Notes under the pieces: model-generated
The model's input: the letters and a program-made list of their open reading frames with translations, nothing else
What the model was told of the DNA's origin: nothing
Database searches by the model: none
Position numbers and translations under genes: made by a program
Shown here: in pieces, positions 25,471 to 34,408 of the stretch
Numbering within the stretch: position 1 is the stretch's first letter
How the letters are laid out: each line of letters opens with the position of its first letter
Assembly (NCBI GenBank): GCA_020809705.1
Contig: CP085827.1
Coordinates: forward strand, 3,534,001-3,598,000
Direction: 5' to 3'
Origin: Calonectria ilicicola
Taxonomy: Eukaryota > Ascomycota > Sordariomycetes > Hypocreales > Nectriaceae
DNA length: 64,000 nucleotides

Positions 25471-26940
25471 TCATTTAGATTGTAGTGCCTTCAACTGCTC
25501 AGGCAGGTTTCTCGCCCAATCCGTCGAGGTTTGATACCCTGTACATACCACAAAGTCTCCCTCTTGCGCAATGCTCGACACCAACTCGGGCAGCTGCGTA
25601 GGGTCAGCCATATCTATCACATTTTGGATGCCATTCGCTTTCAGGTGCGCAACAAGTATATGCCGCGACTCTGCAGTCTTTTCGCTACCTGGGGGTTGAC
25701 CAATGATGACATGATCCGCATCTTCAAATGCGGCGGGGTATTCGTCCAGCCAGCCCCTCACGATTGCAGGTCTTCCGCACGGTTGATCTACGATGATCGT
25801 CTTGCATGCACCCGCCTGCTTCGCCATTCCCAGTGTGTTTTTGATCTCTGCTGGGTGAGCAGCGTGGTCATCAATAATTGTGATACCGTTTACCTCGCCG
25901 ACGCGGGTAAAACGTTGCTGCAGGCCAGGAAAGGTACTCAAAGACTGCTGGATGACGTTGTGTTCGATCCCGAGTTCAAACGCGATGGCAATTGCAGCCA
26001 GTGAATTTCGGACATTGCCTTGTCCGACCGCGTTGACCGTGAAGGGGCCACTGGTTCTTTTGGATGGATGCTGATTTTCTCGGACGAGGAATGTGAATGA
26101 TGTGGTTGAATATGTCACATCCACGGCTTGAATATATGCGTCGTCTGAAGTTCCGTACGTGATAATGTTGCGATCCTGGACCGCAGGAAGAATTTGGCGA
26201 ACACCAGGATCATCGATGCAAAGTACCCCAAGTCCATAAAACGGCACGCTGCGAACAAATTGAGTAAAGGCTTCTCGAGTTTTGTCCTGCGATTTCCAAA
26301 AGATGATGTGATCGCTGTCGATGTTGGTTACCACCGTTACCAGAGGGGGTAGCCATAGAAAAGAGCCGTCACTCTCATCTGCCTCAACAACCATCCAATC
26401 TCCAGAACCGACTTTTGCGTTACTATTGTAGAGATTCATGACTGCACCATTGACGACTGTAGGTGTCAACCCGCCAGCTTCTAATACTCCTGCAACCATG
26501 GTGGTGGTTGTGCTTTTGCCATGGCTGCCAGCCACGGCAATTGCCTTTTTGTGCTTCATCAAAGCAGCTAGCATCACTGCTCGGTGAATCACAGGGATTC
26601 CCTTGTCTCTAGCACTCTCAACTTCGATATTGTCCCGTTCTCTGAACTTGATAGTCAATGCCGCGGCTGATGCCACCACCAATTTGGCGGAATTGACGTA
26701 TTCTGGGTCATTGCCAATGAAAACAGTGATGCCAGCCTCCCGAAGTCGCTCGGTGTTTTTGCTTTCCTTTGCGTCGCTCCCTTGTATTGTGTATCCCAAC
26801 TGTTTCAGGGTTAGTGCGATTGCGGACTGGCCAATGCCACCTATTCCGACGAAATGAATGAGCCCAATGGAAGATGGAAATCCGGGCATGTGTGGTGGCC
26901 TGTCATTGTTCAGACAATCCTTAAAGTCTGGGAAATACAT
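25471..26940 (-). CDS. murC: MurC-like UDP-N-acetylmuramate--L-alanine ligase, intronless, bacterial type
   Basis: In bacteria this enzyme joins L-alanine to UDP-MurNAc using ATP. The 489-aa protein shows all three Mur-ligase domains. The N-terminal UDP-binding box is LIHFVGIGGIGQSAIA (28-43), the P-loop is AGSHGKSTTT (137-146), the VVEADESDGSF box is at 185-194, and NIDSDH is at 206-211. In the C-terminal part IDDHAAHPAEI (356-366) replaces the usual DDYGHHPxEI, and DQPCGRP replaces QPHRYSR. Bacterial proteins start near Met18 (MPGFPSSIG), so the first 17 residues may be an added leader or the true start may be 26889. The sequence resembles alphaproteobacterial MurC in my judgement (FYGLGVLCIDDPGV box). 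It may have changed its substrate. Confidence 0.9.
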   Translation of the reverse strand: MYFPDFKDCLNNDRPPHMPGFPSSIGLIHFVGIGGIGQSAIALTLKQLGYTIQGSDAKESKNTERLREAGITVFIGNDPEYVNSAKLVVASAAALTIKFRERDNIEVESARDKGIPVIHRAVMLAALMKHKKAIAVAGSHGKSTTTTMVAGVLEAGGLTPTVVNGAVMNLYNSNAKVGSGDWMVVEADESDGSFLWLPPLVTVVTNIDSDHIIFWKSQDKTREAFTQFVRSVPFYGLGVLCIDDPGVRQILPAVQDRNIITYGTSDDAYIQAVDVTYSTTSFTFLVRENQHPSKRTSGPFTVNAVGQGNVRNSLAAIAIAFELGIEHNVIQQSLSTFPGLQQRFTRVGEVNGITIIDDHAAHPAEIKNTLGMAKQAGACKTIIVDQPCGRPAIVRGWLDEYPAAFEDADHVIIGQPPGSEKTAESRHILVAHLKANGIQNVIDMADPTQLPELVSSIAQEGDFVVCTGYQTSTDWARNLPEQLKALQSK

Positions 26941-27377
26941 CCTGGCTAGTCTGCTGATTTCGAGAGAAAAGGTTGGTTGGGGTAGCCAGTGAATGCGTCT
27001 ATATGGCAGAGATGTGTTGGGTTGGCGAGCAATAAATCACTCGATACCCAAGCGAAAAGCTCATTCCACGTCCAGAATTGGGGTGCGCTGTGCTTTTGAG
27101 ACATGCAGCGGCGCTATAATGAACAGTTGGCTTCGCGTCAGGTTGCAGGATATTTACTGCAGTGTAGCGTCTGCCATTCGCCACAATAAGGGTCGAGCTG
27201 GGCCGGTGTGGACTAAGATCAACAATTGGTGCATGGTAAGCCACTAATCTGCATGTGAGACCAGTCGGTCAAGTTGGCGAAAGCGACTGTAACCGTACGC
27301 CTGAGAGGAGCGTAGTGACCGCCTAGCTCTAAGAGCGCAATGATAGGCCTAAAGCGGAGTCCTTAGACGCAAGCATC
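26941..27377. promoter_or_regulatory. murC-murB intergenic region, presumed murC promoter
   Basis: These 437 bp separate two minus-strand genes, so murC probably has its own promoter, as in eukaryotes, rather than being in an operon. I see no gene. I identify no TATA box with confidence. Confidence 0.4.
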
Positions 27378-28439
27378 CTAAAAAGACGCAAATTCCGTTC
27401 TTGCTTCTGTTGGAAACAATTCTGGTTCCTGCACGAGTGTTACGCTGAACCTTTGATACACTGCATCAACAATCCGTTTTTTGAAAGCCAGTAACTGGTT
27501 GGTTGATCGGGCATGCTCGTTGACAAGCACGAGCGGCTGACTGTGCCAAGTTGCCATGCCAGTCGTTTTGTCATGCGCATCTTTAAAACCTGCTTGTTCT
27601 ATGAGCCAAGCAGCGGCAATTTTAACTTGCGATGTCTGAGCTTCAAGCCAGTGTGGGATGTTGGGGTGCATTGACTGAAGCTGTGTGAAAACATCAGCAT
27701 CAATAATTGGGTTAGCGAAGAATGACCCGCAATTTGCAACACTGGCAGGATCAGGCAGCTTGCGAGAGCGGATTTCTATAACAGCCTCACGAATAACATG
27801 TGGCGTGTAGGTTTGAATGCCATGTTCTTCAAAATAGTTTGCTAGTGCGCTGTAAAATGGCGGCTTCGGATGTTGGCGTTGCAGATGGAAAGTCACGGTT
27901 GTAATAAAAAAGCGGCCGCTGTCGGGGCTTTTGAAACGACTGGCTCGATAGCCAAAGCTGCATTCGTTGCCCGGAATAGCAATAAATTCCTGGAGCGTCG
28001 CATCGTATGCTTCAACTTTGACTATTGTTTGCGAGACTTCCTGGCCGTAGGCTCCCACGTTCTGCACAGGCGCAGCACCGACAGTACCCGGGATCATAGT
28101 GAGTGCTTCGATCCCGGTCAAGCCGTCGTTGACTGTCCGATCAACAATGTCATCCAAGCATTCACCTGCGCCAACTGTGAGGTAAACATTGGTACTGCCG
28201 TCATCCGATAACTGGTAACGTCTAATTTTGTTGATCATGACTAACCCACTGTAGCCTTCATCGCGCCATATGATATTGCTGCCTTGTCCGATCATAAGGG
28301 CTGGCAGATCATGGTCTTGGGCCCAGTCGATGGCCTCGCGTAGTTCGTCGCAATTGCGCACCTCGGTAGCGTATGCAGCTCGACCACCGAGACGCATAGT
28401 CGAGTGCGAACTTAATGCCACATCTTTTTGTAGTATCAT
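27378..28439 (-). CDS. murB: MurB-like UDP-N-acetylenolpyruvoylglucosamine reductase, intronless, bacterial type
   Basis: In bacteria this FAD enzyme uses NADPH to reduce UDP-GlcNAc-enolpyruvate to UDP-MurNAc. The 353-aa length is normal for type I MurB. FAD-domain boxes are GQGSNIIW (51-58) and IPGTVGAAPVQNVGAYGQEV (116-135). The substrate-binding CSFGYRASRFK is at 160-170. The catalytic Ser239 is in NCGSFFANP (236-244), and the EPE motif holding the catalytic Glu is at 338-340. WLIEQAGFK (278-286) is also typical. Active-site residues I can recognise are kept, so an active reductase is likely. There is no signal peptide, so it should be cytosolic. No intron is present, unlike most neighbours outside the cluster. 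Confidence 0.92.
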   Translation of the reverse strand: MILQKDVALSSHSTMRLGGRAAYATEVRNCDELREAIDWAQDHDLPALMIGQGSNIIWRDEGYSGLVMINKIRRYQLSDDGSTNVYLTVGAGECLDDIVDRTVNDGLTGIEALTMIPGTVGAAPVQNVGAYGQEVSQTIVKVEAYDATLQEFIAIPGNECSFGYRASRFKSPDSGRFFITTVTFHLQRQHPKPPFYSALANYFEEHGIQTYTPHVIREAVIEIRSRKLPDPASVANCGSFFANPIIDADVFTQLQSMHPNIPHWLEAQTSQVKIAAAWLIEQAGFKDAHDKTTGMATWHSQPLVLVNEHARSTNQLLAFKKRIVDAVYQRFSVTLVQEPELFPTEARTEFASF

Positions 28440-28843
28440 GGCGAATTTACCCTGTGACTGTCTGTTGTTGTAAAACTACTGAAAGAGGCGTGAACGCGAA
28501 AGGAATCCATGTAGCTTAAAAATATGAAGAATTAGGGTTAGGGCTGGTATTCGCAAGCATCGATAGTATTATTTTGATATTTCTTTTAGAATCGTTTTGT
28601 CACATATCAAATGTTATCTTGCAAATGCCACCATGCATAATCGAACGGAACTTTGTGTGTAATTTATAGCTGATACCTGTGGGGTCCACGCTGGCGAAAT
28701 CCAGAACACATCACAGATCAATCAGATGAGCGTTGCGCTGTTTCAATCAATACAAGAATATTTGAAGTAAGGTTTTATTCAATAATTCATGCTATCAAAT
28801 GATGATCTTAAAAAAATTCAATGCAGCTTGGCATACGCTGTTA
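28440..28843. promoter_or_regulatory. murB upstream region / OPT 3' flank
   Basis: This 404-bp stretch holds the presumed murB promoter. Some AT-rich runs occur (28540-28620), but I see no coding sequence. Confidence 0.4.
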
Positions 28844-31323
28844 TCAAGGATTTCGCATGGCAGGTGGAAGGTCAGAAGGTGGAAAACAGCGATCAGTTAC
28901 AGCGCTATTGCCCCACCATGTCGGAAATTCTGTGTTTGTAAGACTGATTGTAAACACCATAACAGTTTGCATGATCTGAGAACCACAGTCGAGTCCTACG
29001 CTTGTTAAGTAATTGTACTTGCGGAACCAAACGGGATGGTAGTGATAGATGTAGCCCATACTATAATTGAAGCTGTTAGATGACGTCTTTTCTGCATGCG
29101 GAGAACAACTCACAAAACAAAGGCAACAATGGCAGATGTCATTAAGTTAGCAGACTCGTATATAGGGAAATATGTCGCTCCCCACATCATAACCACGGGA
29201 TTACACCAGTGTTCTAGATTCCAGTGAGGCTTCCGTCTCTGAACGAGATAGGTCAATATCACGAGCATTGGACCGACCAGGAAAGCGTAGTAGATGTATG
29301 AGTAGTTGGACGAGCTTTTGAAGAACTCTCCCGGGCCAAGGACACCCCAGATCACCGATATGGAATAGAAGTTGCGGCTTTTGAGCGCGAGCCAGGCTGT
29401 GGAACGCTTTGCTCCAGTCAATACATCAGCTCCCACGTGGTCAATAATGACACGCATGATTCCGTAATTAAAGAAAGGGCCTATCACCGTGCCGTAGACC
29501 TGTGCAATAAAGAGTTCCTTTTCTGGAATCTTCATATAAAAACCGAACTTGTAGTCTGAGCATAGATTCAAAGTCTGGTCTAGCACCTGACGGCCAAAGA
29601 CCAATGCTGCAAGCACGGCTCTGGGGTTGCCATTGAACAAAGTACCAGCGATTAATTCGGTGAAATATGCCATTCCAACCTGAATGTTGGCTATGCCAAA
29701 TAAAATGCCGCTTGGGTAGGTAAAAAGCAGAGACACAAAGCTGATGAGTATGAATCCCCACCATGGCAGACCCCAGTCACCACCATACAGTGCTCCCAGT
29801 GAGAGACCTCCAGAAATGACCAGTAAGATCATATACCACCAGTGGGGCACCCTGGGGAACTCTGACATGACCTTCAAGTACGGATCGTCTGCAAATGCAG
29901 TTTTACCTTTGAAGGTCTCTCGCACGACGTCGTAACCTTCTTTGCCATACCACAAAATTGCAAAGGCGATGGCCCCAGCAGATGCAGCGAATCCCCAGAA
30001 GAAAGTCATTGCGTACGAGGTGGCCCAATAAGGAGCAGAATACTCATCCATCGCAGTGTGGTTTCCATGACCGTCTGGGGTCAAGACGCGGGAGATGTTG
30101 TATTGGGCCCCTGTATAGTCAAAAGTGCTCGAGGACATGGCCGGAAAGCTCTTGCTGTCAAGTGTGTTTGTGAAGTATAGGATGGGATACAGAAACCAGC
30201 ATGAAAAGACAGCTCCAGCGACTGGATTTGCAGTCGACCACAAAGGCGTCATGAGAGGACTGAAGAAAGTTGCATAATTCCAGTCAAGAGTGATGTCCAG
30301 CATACCAAATCCGTACGTCCCAGAGCCAAGAATATATGCGATCCAGTTTCCGTGACCCATGTAGCACAGGAGCGGCAAGGAACTGATCATTGGCCATATC
30401 AGACCAGGAAACCACTGGTAACAAAATGTAGCGACGGCGACAATTCCAAAATACCGAAGCGACTTTGCAGCCATTGTTGGGTGTTTGTGCATCGCGTTGA
30501 GGAGGACTACATTCGGCAGCACAATCGGATAGAATATTCTTGGAGGCCGGACAACGAGATCACGTAGTAGTCCAACAAACCCATATCCGAGCAATTGTGT
30601 TGAGAGCAGAAAGAGGATGGCCCACCCCGCATTAATCTTGTGGCCTATTGAGTAGTCAGCGTGAGGGTATTCCCTGTGGATCAGGGGAGTTCTGTACCAT
30701 AGTATAGCTCAAGTGCGGAGAGTGGCCCCAGGCCATACGCAGTCTTTTGGCTGCCCCAAACAGCGACGGTGATCAAAGCATGTTCCTTGGCATTCCATGG
30801 CCCTGGATTGAGGCTCCATTCATATCCAAAAGTTTTAAATTTTCGAGTCGGTAACCATCGAGCCATAGCATCACCGGTCCACCATGAAAGTAGCTGCACC
30901 GTGATTGCCGATATGCTGGTGTTGTATGGTTTAAAGAAGTAAAAGGTTGAGATTACGCAGCCAACACTAACCCAGAATCCACCCAGGAACCAAAAGCGGA
31001 ATGTTAGAATTGATTCACTACCATGTATCAGCATGTGAAACACATACAAAAAGGCGACTACTATTTTGCTTCTCTATGCAGTCGCATGTGACTTACGTGG
31101 GATCATTGTGCAAGGAGACAGTCTTTGCTACCAGTGGAACCGGATAGTCCTTAACGCGGGGATCAATGACTTCATCACGATCGCCTGTGGTGATATAACC
31201 ATTCACAGAGTCGTTCTCTCCCGAGCTTGACGATACAAGGCCTGCTGAGGATGATACGTGTTTTCGTGTCGCATCCTCGTGGTCGGGATCCGGCGCTGGA
31301 TGATCCGGATCGGGAGACTCCAT
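28844..31323 (-). CDS. OPT-family oligopeptide transporter
   Basis: This is a proton-coupled small-peptide importer of the plasma membrane (isp4/Opt family). The model has four exons: 31323-31097, 31017-30698, 30644-29114 and 29060-28844, giving 764 aa, normal for OPT. Introns are 79, 53 and 53 nt. The hydrophilic N-terminus is Asp/Pro/Ser-rich. The diagnostic WSLNPGPWNAKEHALITV lies in exon 2, followed by about a dozen hydrophobic segments such as LLSTQLLGYGFVGLLRDLVV. Introns and sequence are typically fungal, so this gene was not acquired with the mur genes. Its position between murB and the secreted serine hydrolase, with which it shares an upstream region, makes it a candidate importer of peptides or muropeptides (inference). 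Confidence 0.88.
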
Positions 31324-32038
31324 GTCCGTTCTATGGGACTCGCTGCTATAGCCCAGTACTAGCTTTTGCGACGAAACAGCTTAATAAAGTGAGATTTTAA
31401 ACATTGTTTTTGCATTGAAGGGACTTCTGCGGGGTATCCAGCTAGGTGAAGGGATCTGACCACCCGTAAGAGTCCGGGTCATGCACCCGCGGTTGGGGTG
31501 GGCGATCATCCAGCCACTCGCTAAGAAATGTCTCGAAAAAGTGGCGAGTTGGGGGGAAAACTTGACATGCCCGCGCGCGGAATATGCAAGAGAAAGCGGA
31601 ACAAGAGTGAGCCGTTTACTTGGTCCTATCAATACCCGTTATGTCCCGCTTCATGTATTGTAACGTTCCCGTGTTACCATGGCGGGGATGGTGGTGAACA
31701 AGACGCTGAGCGGAATGTATCTAGTGGCGTCGTTTCCCAGGATCAGCGGCCGCTCAGCCGACCCACACCATGTCCAACAATTTGCCCATTCAGTCGAACT
31801 GCATGTGCAATTGCACCCAAGTGCGTGCGGAGCATGCAGTAGAGATCGACAGACCGGAGCAACGTTTCCCGTGTGCTGAAAAACCCAGAAGTTTTGCCTT
31901 TGACAAATCCCTTCAATGTCTTAGTTAGTCGAGTCGATCTAGCAGCTAGGAACCGTCGCGAAATCTTCTAGGCCTAAGATCTGCCGGAAGTCAGACATGC
32001 ATCACTCCTAAACGCTGGTAGCAAGCCTTTTTGATACC
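31324..32038. promoter_or_regulatory. Shared divergent upstream region of OPT transporter and secreted serine hydrolase
   Basis: These 715 bp separate two genes transcribed away from each other, so they may be co-regulated. I find no clear TATA box or repeated operator. Confidence 0.45.
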
Positions 32039-33370
32039 ATGGCGCTGCGTTTAATCAGTGTTTTTAGTGCTTGGACAAATTTGTCTATCTTTTTTCTCGC
32101 GCTCTCGGCCCAAGGCCAACCACTGGACGATGTCTTGCGCTACAGGCCACCAAGCTCGGTGGGAATGGACCCCGCGGTGCTTCACAGGATGGTTAGAAAC
32201 TTGACGGCATACACTCAACCCGCCAACTATAGCAAATTCACGCACTACGAAATCCATCCCATAGAGCCTGGGGGAACTATTGCTATTGGGCACAAAAGCA
32301 CAGTCGTTAGTGCCTTTGCTTTTGGAAAAAGGAGCCTTTACGCTAACGCCGATGGCGATGCACTACCGGAAAACTTGCAGGAAGACGCGACCTTGGACAC
32401 CATTTATGACATGGCAAGCCTCACCAAACTTTTTACGACGGTCGCAGTGTTGAGAGAAATAGATTCGGGAAAGATCCACTTAAATAGCACCGTGGAAACA
32501 TATGTACCTGGGTTTGAAGTAAATGGAAAGGCTAACATCACTATTTTAATGCTGCTCACTCACACAAGCGGATTCGATTCTGGTCCACGACCGTCGCTAT
32601 ATTCCTCTTCGTACCAAACTTACGAACAGCGAATAAAGGCTATCATTACCCAAAAATTAAAAAATCCTCCTGGAAGTACCTTTCTCTACTCGGACCTCAG
32701 CTTCATGGCCCTTGGAATCGTGCTAGAGAGAGTTACGGGCAAAAAGTTGGACGTCGTGATATCGGAGTTCACTACTCTACTTGGCATGCGCGGGACCTTT
32801 TTTAACCGAAATAACGTTGAAGGGGCTTGCAATCCTTTTTATCACCAGACAGCTCCAACCGAGTTCCAGATTGAAGTGTTGGGTTCTGGTGAACCTGTCC
32901 GACCGCAGCCAGTCCGCGGCACAGTGCACGACGAAAACACGTGGGCGTTAAATGGCGTCGCTGGCCATGCGGGCCTATTCTCTACTATGAAGGATTGCGC
33001 AGTGTTCTGTCAGATGATTCTAAATAATGGGACTTACGGAGGCCGCAGAATATTATCTACCAAGGCAGTCGATTTGATCTTTACAAATCTAAATGCTCAC
33101 TTCCATAACATAGACTACGATCACGGTGCCGGGTTTGAGCTTAACCAGCAGTACACCGCAGGTCCCTTGAACAATTCGCTGGTCGCATCTCACACAGGCT
33201 TTACCGGGACAAGTATTGTCATCGACCGTGGCAGGAATTTATTTTATATTCACTTGGCCAACCGAGTACACCCTTCAAGGAACTGGAGCAGCAATAATAT
33301 CGTTCGTCAAGCTCTAGGCTATTGGGTTGGTTCAAGTTTGGGACTTGATCTCAAATTCCCAAGTTCTTGA
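32039..33370 (+). CDS. Secreted serine hydrolase, penicillin-binding protein/class C beta-lactamase family (PBP4B-like), intronless
   Basis: This 443-aa protein belongs to the serine beta-lactamase/DD-peptidase fold. A signal peptide is clear (hydrophobic 12-24, likely cleavage after AQG, residue 26). The catalytic motifs are SLTK (Ser127-Lys130), YSD (217-219) and HTG (385-387), where the last replaces the usual KTG, as in several esterase and peptidase subfamilies. GVAGHAGLFST (306-316) resembles bacterial PBP4B/YfeW-type proteins. Seven N-glycosylation sequons (N54, N63, N149, N166, N330, N378, N415) suit passage through the fungal ER. It may cleave D-amino-acid peptides or esters outside the cell; the exact substrate is unknown. 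There is no intron. It sits between OPT and murA. Confidence 0.85.
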   Translation: MALRLISVFSAWTNLSIFFLALSAQGQPLDDVLRYRPPSSVGMDPAVLHRMVRNLTAYTQPANYSKFTHYEIHPIEPGGTIAIGHKSTVVSAFAFGKRSLYANADGDALPENLQEDATLDTIYDMASLTKLFTTVAVLREIDSGKIHLNSTVETYVPGFEVNGKANITILMLLTHTSGFDSGPRPSLYSSSYQTYEQRIKAIITQKLKNPPGSTFLYSDLSFMALGIVLERVTGKKLDVVISEFTTLLGMRGTFFNRNNVEGACNPFYHQTAPTEFQIEVLGSGEPVRPQPVRGTVHDENTWALNGVAGHAGLFSTMKDCAVFCQMILNNGTYGGRRILSTKAVDLIFTNLNAHFHNIDYDHGAGFELNQQYTAGPLNNSLVASHTGFTGTSIVIDRGRNLFYIHLANRVHPSRNWSSNNIVRQALGYWVGSSLGLDLKFPSS

Positions 33371-34408
33371 TGGACTTTTCATTGACCGCAGTGCTTCTTG
33401 TACATAGATTTTGCGAGTATACCATACCTATTCATCTGAGTAAACAAGGACCTACATGTGTCACATTGTCATGCATTACTCTTGATCAATTTAACATAGA
33501 GCTCTGCAACTATATAGTATCTAAAATTAGAAATGTTGAAACTTTTCTTCCCTCTCGTGTGTGACATTTGTCGTTGATGGGATATTGAAAACCGAAGACA
33601 AAAATGTTTGTTCTTTAACATGACAAAAACTAAGATTTTATCGCGAAAAAGAAAAAGTTGATTGACCCTTCAGTAAACAAGATCCATATTGGTTTTTTTA
33701 GTTTCATTTTACTTAGTTCCCAGGCTTTTCTGGTTTGCATACCCGTGTTGCTGGGGCGCGATCTACCATTCTTCATCCAAGCTAATCGACATTAGAGCAG
33801 ATAAGCTGCCCAAGCTACCAGTATTGAACTGAGAAAAGTGGTCTGAGTAGATTGCGCCTTTCGCTATCAACAAATGTATAAAGCTTTGAACATATCATCT
33901 GTTACCAGTTTGAATATGAGACAGAAAGGAGAATGAGGCCAGCTACGTGTTATCACAGGGCATTGAACCAATCGTCATCATCAGGCTTGAATTGCGCTAC
34001 CACACACCGGTCGGATCAATACAACGCTAAGCGGCAGAATGCACAACCTTAGTGGCTCGCCGGTGAGCCGAAAGTACCTGTGGAATGCATTGAATGGCGC
34101 GTCTCATTCGAGATACGGTAGTCAGCCGACATGGCGACCGACCCACAATGTGTGCGCCCTACTTCTGGTGTGCAGACACGGCCTACCTGGAACATAACAT
34201 CCCATAACATCGATCTTATCCCATTCACGGGCAGGCCCTGGCCTAAATACATCAGTTTGCTTGATCAGATTTAGAACATCCGATAGATATGATCTGATTG
34301 GTCGGCTGCAAGCATAGGTACGTCGGAGATGGGACTTTGCAAAGGCTCATTACTCCCACCAGCTGGGCTGGACTCTCGTTAACCAGTTGAGCATAGAGCA
34401 GGTAAACA
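33371..34408. other. Intergenic, serine hydrolase 3' flank and murA promoter
   Basis: These 1038 bp contain short frames only, none with a recognisable product. The murA promoter should lie in the right half. I see nothing else. Confidence 0.4.

Noticed and set aside
25471..26940. Folylpolyglutamate synthase or another eukaryotic member of the Mur-ligase superfamily
   Set aside because: The N-terminal HFVGIGGIG domain and the VEADESDGSF box are specific to the MurC/Mpl group.
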